A DNA stretch of 59,271 nucleotides from contig JAFRLY010000042.1 of assembly GCA_017431005.1 (NCBI GenBank), positions 1-59,271 of the forward strand. The letters are read 5' to 3'. Positions 37,875 through 45,993 of the stretch are shown here, in pieces. Source of the stretch: Clostridia bacterium. Its GTDB lineage: Bacteria; Bacillota; Clostridia; Christensenellales; Aristaeellaceae. The notes beneath the pieces were generated by a model, which searched no databases, had not been told where the DNA came from, and saw only the letters and a program-made list of their open reading frames with translations. Both the position numbers and the translations under genes were made by a program. Position 1 is the first letter of the stretch. Each line of letters opens with the position of its first letter.

Positions 37875-37905
37875 AAAACGGGCCGGCGGCTGCCGGCCCG
37901 TTTTT
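37875..37905. terminator. Bidirectional intrinsic terminator
   Basis: AAAACGGGCCGGC, loop GGCT, GCCGGCCCGTTTTT: a strong GC stem with A-run on one side and T-run on the other, between the convergent aminopeptidase and PfkB genes. It serves both strands. Confidence 0.93.
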
Positions 37906-38841
37906 CTATGGGGCGGAGGGATCCGGCCGGATGCCGAATTCCTCCGGTAAAAAGCGGGGACAGGTGTTATCCATGGTGCGGATGACGGAGGCTGCCAGGC
38001 GCGTACCGATTTCGCAGGCCTCCGGCAGGGCTTTGCCGTAGGTCAGGCCGACGGCCACGCCGCTGAAGAACGCGTCTCCCGCGCCGGTGGTATCCACAAC
38101 GGGAACGTCCCAGGCGGAACAGACGCCGTGCTGTCCCTCCTGAGTGGCCCAGACAGCGCCTACGCCGCCGAGCGTGACAACCATGGAACGGATCCGGGCG
38201 GCGGCCACGCACATGGCCAGCTGGGAGGCGAGCCCCTCCGGGGTGGGCGCGCTGAACTCCGTGGAGAAAAGGATTTCCGCTTCGCCCTGATTGCAGACAA
38301 AGCAACTCAGCTGCTGGAAGAAGGCCCGCCGCTCCATGGCGATGCTCATATTGGAAACGGCAGCAAATACCGGTTTGCCGTGCTTTTCCGCCAGACGGAA
38401 AATCTCCGTAACGATTTCCCGTTCCATATCCAGCTCCAGGAGGACGCTGTCCGCCCGGGAGAAGATTTCGTCCCCGGATTCCTCCAGGGTTTTCAGGATC
38501 GGGGTCAGATCCGGCCGGCGGGAGATGGAGGCGCACACGTCGTTATTGCTGTCGAAGACCGCCAGCCACGTGCCCATACCGTCCGGAACCTGCCGGATAT
38601 AGCGGGTGCAGACCTGATGGGCCTCCAGCCGCGCAAGAACGTCGGCGCCGATGCCGCTTTCGTCCACCAGGGAAACAAAGGCCGGCTTCAGCCCCAGGTT
38701 TCCGATATCCTCCGCGATGTTGCGGCTGACACCGCCATGCACATATTCCACCCGCCCGGCATTCCGGCCGCCGGGAATATAGGAGCCCGTGGGATAACCC
38801 TTGATGTCCACAAAGACCGATCCGAAAACGACAGCGCCCAT
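37906..38841 (-). CDS. PfkB-family carbohydrate kinase
   Basis: A 311-residue ribokinase-like kinase. It shows the N-terminal glycine-rich motif GGVSRNIAEDIGNLGLKPAF (residues ~36-55) and the C-terminal signature VVDTTGAGDAFFSGVAVGL near 240, with Asp of DTTGAGD as catalytic base. The N-terminal form (GG-V-S-R-N-I-A-x-x-I/L) is close to that of pseudouridine or related nucleoside kinases, but adenosine, ribose or fructose substrates cannot be excluded. It is the last gene of a three-gene minus-strand operon (AEC transporter, GNAT, kinase), 11 bases after GNAT. Confidence 0.88.
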   Translation of the reverse strand: MGAVVFGSVFVDIKGYPTGSYIPGGRNAGRVEYVHGGVSRNIAEDIGNLGLKPAFVSLVDESGIGADVLARLEAHQVCTRYIRQVPDGMGTWLAVFDSNNDVCASISRRPDLTPILKTLEESGDEIFSRADSVLLELDMEREIVTEIFRLAEKHGKPVFAAVSNMSIAMERRAFFQQLSCFVCNQGEAEILFSTEFSAPTPEGLASQLAMCVAAARIRSMVVTLGGVGAVWATQEGQHGVCSAWDVPVVDTTGAGDAFFSGVAVGLTYGKALPEACEIGTRLAASVIRTMDNTCPRFLPEEFGIRPDPSAP

Positions 38842-38852
38842 GGGATCCTCCT

Positions 38853-39320
38853 TTACAGCTTCTGCTCCATGGCGGTGTACAGCGGGGTCATGCCGAGCTT
38901 TTCATAAAATCCGAAGGCCTTTTCGTTGAAGTTCCAGGCATGCAGCGTGACGCGGCTGCAGCCCAGCTCCCTGGCCGCGAGGAGCACCCGCTCGTACAGC
39001 CGGGTGCCGATATGCCGGCCGCGGGCGGACGCCTCCACACACAGGTCGTCCAGATACAGGGTGCGGACCGGCTGCAGCGACGTGGTGCCGGGCGTATCCT
39101 CCAGGATGCAGAAGGCATAGCCCAGCACCTGATCATTTTCCGCGCAGACAAAAACAGGCCGGCTGTCATCCGGCAGAATGTCCAGCAGCTCCTGATCCGT
39201 ATATTTGATGCCGCCGGCCCTGAACAGGTCCGGCCGCCCGTCCGCGTGAATCTGGCAGACCTGATAAAGCAGACGCTTCAGCCCCTCCAGATCGCCGGAC
39301 TCCGCCCTGCGGATAATCAT
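38853..39320 (-). CDS. GNAT-family N-acetyltransferase
   Basis: A 155-residue acetyltransferase of the GNAT fold. Landmarks are the start MIIRRAESGDLEGLKRLLYQ, the strand LYLDDLCVEASARGRHIGTR with the acetyl-CoA loop R-G-x-x-I-G (residues ~94-101), and the ending TLHAWNFNEKAFGFYEKLGM, which holds the C-terminal CoA-contact motif. The substrate is unknown. It lies 14 bases downstream of the AEC transporter gene. Confidence 0.9.
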   Translation of the reverse strand: MIIRRAESGDLEGLKRLLYQVCQIHADGRPDLFRAGGIKYTDQELLDILPDDSRPVFVCAENDQVLGYAFCILEDTPGTTSLQPVRTLYLDDLCVEASARGRHIGTRLYERVLLAARELGCSRVTLHAWNFNEKAFGFYEKLGMTPLYTAMEQKL

Positions 39321-39334
39321 AGAACAGCCCTCCG

Positions 39335-40276
39335 TTACGCAAGAATTCCTCCCGCCGAAAGCAGGGACACCCAGAGGAAAATGGTGACAATGGAAACGAC
39401 GGTCGCGAAGGCCAGAATTTCCCCGGCCAGCGGTCCGTCAGCACCCATCTCCACCGCCATCGTATAGGATGAAACCGCGGGCGGGACACAGGTGATGGAA
39501 AAAACACTGATCAGCGGCAGACCGCGGAAACCCAGGAGCCACGCGCCGCCCGTGATCAGCAGCGGCACAAGAATCAGCTTGATGAACGAGGTCAGGACGA
39601 CCATCCGCCAGTCCTTCCGCAGACCCCGGAACTGAAGGTCCGCGCCCAGAAGGATCAGCGCCAGCGGCGTCACCATGGAGGTCAGCGTATGCAACGGCAC
39701 GCTGAGCATCTCCGGAAGCCGGATGTTCAGCAGCAGCGCAATGCCGCCGGCCAGCGCGCCGAGGATCAGCGGGTTGGTCACGATGCCGCGCGCAAGCTTT
39801 CCGATCCGGATCTGCTCACCGCGCCTGGATTCCAGGGCGATCACGGACAGCACGTTATACCAGGGCACGCATACGGCGACACACACGGAGACAATCCCGA
39901 GGTTTTCGGACCCGCAGAGGGCCGAGGCGATCGGCAGGGCGAACAGTACAGAGTTGGACCGGAACCCGGCCTGAATCATGGAGGCCTGCCTGGGCCTGGA
40001 TTTTTCAAAGCAGGGGATGAAAAGCATCAGCAGGATGAACACCGCCGTGACGGCGGCAAAGAGGAACCATACAATACCGATCCCGTCGCTGTGCAGCGCC
40101 GCGCCCGCGTTCATGACGTTTTCAAACATAAGCAGCGGGAACAGCATGCGGAAGATGAAACGGCTCATGACGGAGGAGGCTGAGGGGGTAATCAGCTGGC
40201 CTGCTCTGGCCGCAATGCCGATCCCGATATAGATGCACAGGGGAAGAACGACGCGGAAAGACAGCATGAAATCCAT
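39335..40276 (-). CDS. AEC-family (auxin efflux carrier-like) transporter
   Basis: A 313-residue membrane protein with about ten transmembrane segments. The two inverted halves are recognisable from MLFPLLMFENVMN and QAGFRSNSVLFALPIASALCG in the first half and ADLQFRGLRKDWRMVVLTSF in the second; the N-P-L-I-LG motif (TNPLILGALAGGIALLL) is typical. Bacterial AEC proteins transport small organic acids such as malate. The neighbours give no clear substrate. Confidence 0.88.
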   Translation of the reverse strand: MDFMLSFRVVLPLCIYIGIGIAARAGQLITPSASSVMSRFIFRMLFPLLMFENVMNAGAALHSDGIGIVWFLFAAVTAVFILLMLFIPCFEKSRPRQASMIQAGFRSNSVLFALPIASALCGSENLGIVSVCVAVCVPWYNVLSVIALESRRGEQIRIGKLARGIVTNPLILGALAGGIALLLNIRLPEMLSVPLHTLTSMVTPLALILLGADLQFRGLRKDWRMVVLTSFIKLILVPLLITGGAWLLGFRGLPLISVFSITCVPPAVSSYTMAVEMGADGPLAGEILAFATVVSIVTIFLWVSLLSAGGILA

Positions 40277-40340
40277 CGGCGGAGCCTCCTTCCTGCTGCA
40301 ATGAGCGCCCGGCGGCGCATGTAACTGAACCTGTGCTTCT

Positions 40341-40368
40341 ATTCTAACACAACCTGCCCAATTTGCAA
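40341..40368 (-). promoter_or_regulatory. Promoter of the AEC-GNAT-kinase operon
   Basis: On the minus strand TTGCAA (40368-40363), a 16-base spacer and TAGAAT (40346-40341), 65 bases before the AEC start. It lies immediately after the hppA terminator. Confidence 0.6.
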
Positions 40369-40370
40369 TA

Positions 40371-40399
40371 AAAACCCCCGCCGGGAAACCCGGCAGGGG
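40371..40399 (-). terminator. Terminator of hppA
   Basis: On the minus strand CCCCTGCCGGG, loop TTT, CCCGGCGGGGG, then TTTTATTG. It lies just after the pyrophosphatase stop. Confidence 0.9.
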
Positions 40400-40420
40400 A
40401 GAAAAGATTCCGGAGGAAAA

Positions 40421-42571
40421 TCAGTGGATCAGCGTGATGTTCCGGAATACGCTGACCAGCGTGTTGGCGACGGTGGACATGGTCTTGATGAAGATGTCCA
40501 GCGCGACGCCGACAACGTCCTTGCGGGTGTCGCCGACGGTGTCGCCGGTAACGGCTGCCTTATGAGCGGCAGTGCCCTTGCCGTAGCCCTTCAGCGCGCC
40601 GGATTCGATATACTTCTTCGCGTTGTCGAAGGCGCCGCCGGAGTTGCCCATGAACAGCGCTCTCGGGATCGCCACGATGGTGGCGCCGATCAGCAGGCCG
40701 CCGACGAACTCGACACCGAATACGAAGCCACCGATCACGGGAATGATCATGGCCAGCACGGAGGGGAACAGCATCTTCTTCAGCGCCTGCTGGGCAGCCA
40801 GTTTGATCATCCGGTTGTAGTCCGGTGTCTTCTTTCCGGCCAGCACTTCGGGGGTCAGCTGCTTGTCGCCCTCGTCAGCCATCAGCTTGGCGGATTCGAT
40901 GGTGTTATCCGTCAGCATGGCGGAGAAATATTCCACCAGGGCGCCGCCGATGATGGCGCCGGCCACGACGACGAAGGAGGCAATGTTCAGATTCATTTCA
41001 GCGGAGTAGTTGCCGACATAGGAGACGATCAGGGACACGGTGGCGAAGGCCGCGGAGCCGATGGCGAAGCCCTTGCCGACGGCGGCGGTGGTGTTGCCCA
41101 CGGCATCCAGCTTATCGGTGATCACGCGGACATTGGCATCCAGGTGGCAGCTTTCCGCCAGACCGCCGGCATTGTCAGCGATGGGGCCGAAGGCGTCGAT
41201 GGAAACGGTGGTACCGACGAAGGCCAGCATGCCCAGGGCAGCCAGGGCGACACCGTAGGTGCCGGCCAGCTTGCCGGATACGAACAGGGCGATACCGATG
41301 ACCAGCACGGGCAGCAGGGCGGAACGGGAACCGATGGCGTCACCCTTGGTGATGACGAAGGCTTCGCCTTCCGGCGCCATTTCCGCGAGCTTGCGGGTGG
41401 GCTTGTAATCGGTGGAGGTGTAATACTCGGTGATGGAGCCGATGGCCACGCCGCTGCAGATGCCCAGTACGGCGCAGATCCAGGGGGAGATCCAGCCGGC
41501 AACCCAGTGATAGGTTTCCTTCAGGATGGCGGCATCCGTGCCGGCAAAGGCTACGGCCGTGCAGCCCAGGCCCAGGACGATTGTCAGGCCGGCGGAGATC
41601 CAGGTGGCCAGGTTCAGCTCGCGGGAGGGATTGTCGCTCATCTTTTTCTTCGCGGCGTAGAACAGGCCCAACAGGCAGCTGAGCAGGCCGGCGCCGGCCA
41701 TCATGAGCGGATAGGAGATCGTTCCACCGAACACCTTTTCCAGCAGACCCGCGTCTCCGGCGAAGCTCTTTTCATAGCTCTGGAAGAGGATGACGGCGAT
41801 CATCAGGGAAGCGGATACGGTGGCAACGAAGGACTCCAGCAGGTCGGAGCAGTTGCCGGCGATATCGTTGACGTTGTCGCCGATGAAGTCCGCGATGACG
41901 TTGGGAACGCGGGAGTCATCCTCCGGCAGGTCGTTCCGGACCTTGGCCAGGATATCCGCGGAGATGTCCGCAGCCTTGGTATAGTTGCCGCCGGCCACGC
42001 GGTTGAACATGGCCACCAGGGAGCAGCCCAGGGAATAGGTGGAGATCCGCATGATGGTGGGATTGACACCCTGCAGCGAGGTGATGATGCCGCCGCCGGT
42101 GACGTCATGCTTCACGTTGCCGAAGATCAGCAGGATCATGGTCAGGCCGAAGAGGCCGAAGGCCTGAACGGACAGGCCGGAGATGGAACCGCCGCAGAGG
42201 GCGACCTTCACGGTCTCGCCGATGGAAAGGCTTTCGCGCGCCTTGTTGGCGGTGCGGACGTTGGCGTAGGTGGCGCTGCGCATGCCCAGCACACAGGCGC
42301 AGGAGGACATCAGCGCGCCGACCAGGAAGGTGATGCCGCTGGTCTTTTCAACAAAGAGGCTGAAAACCAGGGCCAGCAGGGCCACCACGATGATGATGGT
42401 GCGGTATTCGGTGATCATGAAGGTGTTGGCGCCGGAACGGATGATTCCCGCCATCTCCACCATTTCATGGGTGCCTTCCGGCATTTTGCGGATGCGGATA
42501 TAGTTCCAGGCCACATATCCGACCGCCGCCGCGATCAGCACCAGGATGAGGACATACCAAAGCGTGGACAC
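40421..42571 (-). CDS. hppA: Membrane-bound ion-translocating pyrophosphatase (divergent)
   Basis: A 716-residue, ~16-helix membrane pyrophosphatase, which splits PPi to pump Na+ or H+ across the cytoplasmic membrane. The family motifs are present but altered. The first PPi-binding motif, usually DVGADLVGKVE, reads DISADILAKVR (Asp202, Asp206, Lys210, Arg212), so its last acidic residue is Arg. DNVGDVAGMGADLFE reads DNVNDIAGNCSDLLE, and the C-terminal GDTVGDPFKDTSGP reads GDTVGDTRKDVVGV. The GNTTAAVGKG motif has Ala where K+-independent enzymes have Lys, so K+ dependence is expected. ADNAGGLAES and the main lysines are kept. It has its own strong promoter and terminator. Confidence 0.92.
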   Translation of the reverse strand: MSTLWYVLILVLIAAAVGYVAWNYIRIRKMPEGTHEMVEMAGIIRSGANTFMITEYRTIIIVVALLALVFSLFVEKTSGITFLVGALMSSCACVLGMRSATYANVRTANKARESLSIGETVKVALCGGSISGLSVQAFGLFGLTMILLIFGNVKHDVTGGGIITSLQGVNPTIMRISTYSLGCSLVAMFNRVAGGNYTKAADISADILAKVRNDLPEDDSRVPNVIADFIGDNVNDIAGNCSDLLESFVATVSASLMIAVILFQSYEKSFAGDAGLLEKVFGGTISYPLMMAGAGLLSCLLGLFYAAKKKMSDNPSRELNLATWISAGLTIVLGLGCTAVAFAGTDAAILKETYHWVAGWISPWICAVLGICSGVAIGSITEYYTSTDYKPTRKLAEMAPEGEAFVITKGDAIGSRSALLPVLVIGIALFVSGKLAGTYGVALAALGMLAFVGTTVSIDAFGPIADNAGGLAESCHLDANVRVITDKLDAVGNTTAAVGKGFAIGSAAFATVSLIVSYVGNYSAEMNLNIASFVVVAGAIIGGALVEYFSAMLTDNTIESAKLMADEGDKQLTPEVLAGKKTPDYNRMIKLAAQQALKKMLFPSVLAMIIPVIGGFVFGVEFVGGLLIGATIVAIPRALFMGNSGGAFDNAKKYIESGALKGYGKGTAAHKAAVTGDTVGDTRKDVVGVALDIFIKTMSTVANTLVSVFRNITLIH

Positions 42572-42657
42572 AGGGCAACACTCCTATCTGTAGTATGAAA
42601 TTCGCTGCTTTTTGGAGATGGAAAAACAGCAGAAAAACGGATTGAAAAATCAGGCTT

Positions 42658-42686
42658 ATTATCCTATTAAGATATACCTTTGTCAA
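42658..42686 (-). promoter_or_regulatory. Strong promoter of hppA
   Basis: On the minus strand consensus TTGACA (42686-42681), a 17-base spacer and GATAAT (42663-42658), 87 bases before the ATG. Confidence 0.8.
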
Positions 42687-42744
42687 GTGATTCTTCCCCG
42701 CGGCCTGGGAGGCCTGCACCGCAACAGCCGGACCGATTTCAGCG

Positions 42745-42773
42745 TTGACAAAGGATGCTCCGCGGGGTACAAT
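42745..42773 (+). promoter_or_regulatory. Promoter of purA
   Basis: TTGACA (42745-42750), a 17-base spacer and TACAAT (42768-42773), 95 bases before the ATG. It diverges from the hppA promoter; nothing else is seen in the 296-base intergenic region. Confidence 0.8.
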
Positions 42774-42867
42774 GACAAAAGTGTGAGTTCGGAAGCCTGA
42801 GGGCTGCGCATGCCTCATGTGAGAATATAAACCTGCTGAACAGAATACTGGAAAGGGGACCCGGACA

Positions 42868-44139
42868 ATGGATGCTGGCACCGCGATTGTTGGAATCAAC
42901 TGGGGAGACGAAGGCAAGGGCAGGATGGTTGACCTGCTGACGGAATCATTTGACGTTGTCGTCCGTTTCCAGGGCGGCGGAAACGCCGGACATACCGTTA
43001 TCAACAAGTACGGCGAGTTCATGCTGCATCTGCTGCCCTCCGGCGTGTTCCGCCCCAACGTGGTCAACGTGCTGGGCAACGGCGTGGCGCTGGATCCAGA
43101 GCACCTGATCAACGAGATCAAGACCCTGCAGGACAAGGGCGTGGACATTACGCCTGAAAACGTGAAAATCAGTGAACGGGCTTCCCTGCTGCTGCCCTGG
43201 CACCGCTGGCTGGACGCCCTGGAGGAGAACCGTCTGGCGGACAAGCAGTTCGGCTCCACCAAGAAGGGTATCGCGCCTTTCTATTCCGACAAATACGCCA
43301 AGAAGACCGTGCTGGCCGGCGAGCTTTTCTATCCGGAGCTGCTCAGGCAGCATCTGCAGGATCTCAAGCAGTGGAAGAACATGACCCTGACCCGGGTGTA
43401 CGATCAGGCGCCGGTGACGGACGAGGCGATCGACACCTGGATCCGGAGCTACTGCGAGCCCCTGAAGCCCTTTATTCAGGACACGACCGAATATCTGACC
43501 AAAGCCCGGGCGGAACACAAGCGGATTCTCTTTGAGGGTCAGCTGGGCGCTCTGCGCGACCTGGACTTCGGCATCTATCCCTACACCACCTCCTCCAACG
43601 TGCTGACGGGATATGCGCCTATCGGCGCCGGTCTGCCGGACGAGAAGATCGACCGGGTCATCGGCGTGGTAAAAGCCTACTCCAGCTGCGTGGGCGAGGG
43701 CCCCTTCGTCTGCGAGATGTTCGGGGAGGAAGCCGAGAAGCTGCGCAGGCTGGGCGGCGAGTACGGCCACAGGCCGCACCGCGTGGGCCCGATCGACCTG
43801 GTGGCCACCCGCTACGGCGTGAAGATTCAGGCGGCGACGGAAATCGCGCTGACGAAGCTGGATATCCTGAGCAACTACGACGAGATTCCGCTGTGCGTCC
43901 GGTATAAGCTGAACGGGGAAGAGACCGACAAGATGCCCTTCCCGTGCCTGCTGGACAAGTGCGAGCCCGTGATCGAATACATGAAGGGCTGGAAGTGCGA
44001 CATCTCCAACGTGCGGACCTGGTGGGACCTGCCCCAGGAAGCCAAGGACTATGTCAAGCGCATTGAGGACAGCATGGGCGTCATTATCAAGTGGATCTCC
44101 GTCGGACCGGAGCGTCACAGCATCATCCGCAGAGGATAA
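42868..44139 (+). CDS. purA: Adenylosuccinate synthase (divergent)
   Basis: A 423-residue PurA-type enzyme, forming adenylosuccinate from IMP, aspartate and GTP. Family landmarks are INWGDEGKGRMVDLL (GTP loop with the catalytic Asp), QGGGNAGHTV with the catalytic His, and DLDFGIYPYTTSSN. Two places differ from common PurA: FEGAQG reads FEGQLG, and RPRRCGWFD reads RPHRVGPID. These lie in the IMP- and aspartate-binding parts, so a subgroup with altered details is possible. The GTP-binding and catalytic residues are kept. It carries its own promoter and is followed by pfp after an 81-base gap. Confidence 0.88.
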   Translation: MDAGTAIVGINWGDEGKGRMVDLLTESFDVVVRFQGGGNAGHTVINKYGEFMLHLLPSGVFRPNVVNVLGNGVALDPEHLINEIKTLQDKGVDITPENVKISERASLLLPWHRWLDALEENRLADKQFGSTKKGIAPFYSDKYAKKTVLAGELFYPELLRQHLQDLKQWKNMTLTRVYDQAPVTDEAIDTWIRSYCEPLKPFIQDTTEYLTKARAEHKRILFEGQLGALRDLDFGIYPYTTSSNVLTGYAPIGAGLPDEKIDRVIGVVKAYSSCVGEGPFVCEMFGEEAEKLRRLGGEYGHRPHRVGPIDLVATRYGVKIQAATEIALTKLDILSNYDEIPLCVRYKLNGEETDKMPFPCLLDKCEPVIEYMKGWKCDISNVRTWWDLPQEAKDYVKRIEDSMGVIIKWISVGPERHSIIRRG

Positions 44140-44220
44140 GAAACGGGGAAACCTGCGGGCGCGGCCAGTCCGTTCCCGCGGCTGAACATATATTTAATGA
44201 ATAAAAGAGGAGACAGTTTT

Positions 44221-45483
44221 ATGAAGGGGAATGTACTCGTAGGTCAGTCCGGCGGCCCGACCGCCGTCATCAACTCCAGCCTGGCGGGCGTTTACAAGAC
44301 TGCCATGGAGCGCGGCTTCAACAAGGTTTACGGCATGCGCAACGGTATCCAGGGCTTCATGGACGGCCAGTATGTGGATCTGTCCGACCATATCAAGAGC
44401 GAGCTGGATCTGGAGCTGCTGAAGCGGACGCCCTCCGCCTTCCTGGGCACCTGCCGCTACAAGCTGCCGGAAATCCATGAGGACAAGGCGGTTTATGAGC
44501 GCATCTTCGAGCTGCTGGACGAGCTGGACATCGAAGTGTTCATCTACATCGGCGGCAACGACTCCATGGACACAATCCGGAAGCTGTTTGACTACTCCCT
44601 GCTGACCGGCGCGAAGCAGAAGTTTGTCGGCTGCCCGAAGACCATCGACAACGACCTGGCCATCACCGACCATACCCCCGGCTTCGGCAGCGCGGCCAAG
44701 TACATCGCCACCTCCACCAAGGAAATCATCTGCGACGCCATGGGCTTCTCCTACAAGAAGAAGAACGTGAATATCGTTGAAATCATGGGCCGCAACGCGG
44801 GCTGGCTGACCGGCTCCGCCGCCCTGTCCCGCAGCGAGGACTGCGAAGGCCCCGACCTGATCTATCTGCCTGAAGTGCCCTTTGATATCCAGGGCTTTGT
44901 GACCAAGGTCAAGGAGCTGCTGGAGACCAAGGACGTCGTCGTCGCGGCCGTCTCCGAAGGCATCAAGACCAAGGAAGGCAAGTATGTCTGCGAATACGCC
45001 ACCGATTCCACCACGAAGGATGCCTTCGGCCACATCCAGATGACCGGCACCGCGTCCTATCTGGCGAACGTGATCAAGAACGAGCTGGGCTGCAAGACCC
45101 GTGCCGTGGAGCTCTCCACCCTGCAGCGGGCCGCCGCTCACCTGGCCAGCAAGATCGACGTGGATGAAGCCTTCAACGTGGGCGGCGCCACCGTCAAGGC
45201 TGCCGATGAAGGCTCCTCCGGCGTCATGGTCGTTATCGACCGCGTGTCCGATGATCCCTATCAGAGCGCGACCGGCGTTTACGACGTGCACCGCATCGCC
45301 AACGACGAAAAGGTCGTTCCGCGGAAGTGGATCAACAAGGAAGGCAACTACGTCACCGAAGAGTTCCTGGACTATGTGCGTCCGCTGATTCAGGGCCAGT
45401 ATTCCCCCGTCATGGTCGAGGGTATTCCGCGGCACCTGAACATGAACATGAAGAACTACGACTGGAGAAGATCCAACAAATAA
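44221..45483 (+). CDS. pfp: Pyrophosphate-dependent 6-phosphofructokinase
   Basis: A 420-residue phosphofructokinase starting at ATG 44221 behind AGAGGAGA (a 24-base upstream ATG is out of range of that site). The phosphoryl-donor site reads YIGGNDSMDT with Asp114 in the place where ATP enzymes have Gly, and the following GCPKTIDNDL has Lys140 before the catalytic Asp143; both are signs of a PPi-dependent enzyme. It converts fructose-6-phosphate and PPi to fructose-1,6-bisphosphate and phosphate, reversibly. It lies beside the membrane pyrophosphatase, which uses the same PPi pool. A terminator follows. Confidence 0.93.
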   Translation: MKGNVLVGQSGGPTAVINSSLAGVYKTAMERGFNKVYGMRNGIQGFMDGQYVDLSDHIKSELDLELLKRTPSAFLGTCRYKLPEIHEDKAVYERIFELLDELDIEVFIYIGGNDSMDTIRKLFDYSLLTGAKQKFVGCPKTIDNDLAITDHTPGFGSAAKYIATSTKEIICDAMGFSYKKKNVNIVEIMGRNAGWLTGSAALSRSEDCEGPDLIYLPEVPFDIQGFVTKVKELLETKDVVVAAVSEGIKTKEGKYVCEYATDSTTKDAFGHIQMTGTASYLANVIKNELGCKTRAVELSTLQRAAAHLASKIDVDEAFNVGGATVKAADEGSSGVMVVIDRVSDDPYQSATGVYDVHRIANDEKVVPRKWINKEGNYVTEEFLDYVRPLIQGQYSPVMVEGIPRHLNMNMKNYDWRRSNK

Positions 45484-45498
45484 TTATACCGGATCCGC

Positions 45499-45530
45499 AG
45501 CAGTCCCCTCCGACAGAGGGGGCTGCTTTT
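45499..45530 (+). terminator. Terminator of pfp
   Basis: AGCAGTCCCCTC, loop CGACA, GAGGGGGCTGCTTTT, 15 bases after the stop codon. Confidence 0.9.
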
Positions 45531-45568
45531 CTGTACGCCAAAAAACAGGGAATGTGCAGGCGGGCCGG

Positions 45569-45596
45569 TTGACAGGGAAGCGAAGAACGATATAAT
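45569..45596 (+). promoter_or_regulatory. Consensus promoter of the lysine-branch operon
   Basis: Perfect TTGACA (45569-45574), a 16-base spacer and perfect TATAAT (45591-45596). The first coding start is 398 bases downstream; the leader holds the riboswitch and a terminator. Confidence 0.88.
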
Positions 45597-45614
45597 GGAA
45601 CGGAATCCGGAAGA

Positions 45615-45765
45615 CCGGGTTCGGATAGAGGCGCGGCAGACAGGAGTAGCGCGGGGGAGCCCGGCCGGGGCAGGGAACCTGCGGGAAAGGGAATGCCGCC
45701 GAAGCGTGCCGGCATGGCAGACGGCAGGCTGGGACGGAGGAAAACATCCTTCGGACTGTCATGGG
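45615..45765 (+). promoter_or_regulatory. Lysine riboswitch (L-box) aptamer
   Basis: The leader contains the conserved blocks of the lysine riboswitch in order: AGAGGCGC (45627-45634), AGGAGTA (45642-45648), GGGAATGCCGCCGAAG (45689-45704), GGCTGG (45727-45732) and ACTGTC (45755-45760). GATAG (45624-45628) can pair with CTGTC (45756-45760) to close the P1 stem, and CGGAGGA/TCCTTCG forms P5. This matches the layout of the Bacillus subtilis lysC leader. It should lower transcription of the downstream dapA-dapB-ddh genes when lysine is plentiful, through the terminator at 45876. Confidence 0.85.
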
Positions 45766-45875
45766 CGGACGTGTCCGCGCATGGAGCGCTATTCATGAAG
45801 ACGTTTCCGCAGAATCCGGAAGAACAGCGGCGCCGGAGCGCGCCGGCTGCATCGGAGCTTTGCGAGAATGATACG

Positions 45876-45908
45876 GCAGTGAATGGCGGGTTCGTTCGCT
45901 GCTTTTTT
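45876..45908 (+). terminator. Riboswitch-controlled intrinsic terminator
   Basis: GCAGTGAATGG pairs with TTCGTTCGCTGC, including G-U pairs, followed by TTTTTT. It lies ~110 bases after the aptamer and 86 bases before the first gene, where an expression platform is expected. The stretch between the aptamer and this hairpin is about 110 bases, longer than usual, and may hold the anti-terminator. Confidence 0.65.
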
Positions 45909-45993
45909 CTTTGGTTGAAAGCCCGGACGAAGCGTAGTAAAATATCCGGAGAGGCATCCGGAAAAAAGAACGGGAACAGGAGCGCTGAGCAGT

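Noticed and set aside
40424-42598. A 724-codon plus-strand frame opposite the pyrophosphatase gene
   Set aside because: It is a Gly/Asp/His/Gln-rich mirror of the membrane protein gene with no domain; the opposite strand has the promoter, terminator and family motifs.
45597-45910. 6S RNA next to the 5-formyl-THF cyclo-ligase gene, as in Escherichia coli
   Set aside because: The leader matches the ordered conserved blocks of the lysine riboswitch, and 6S RNA does not share them; the cyclo-ligase link is explained by the dapA frame.
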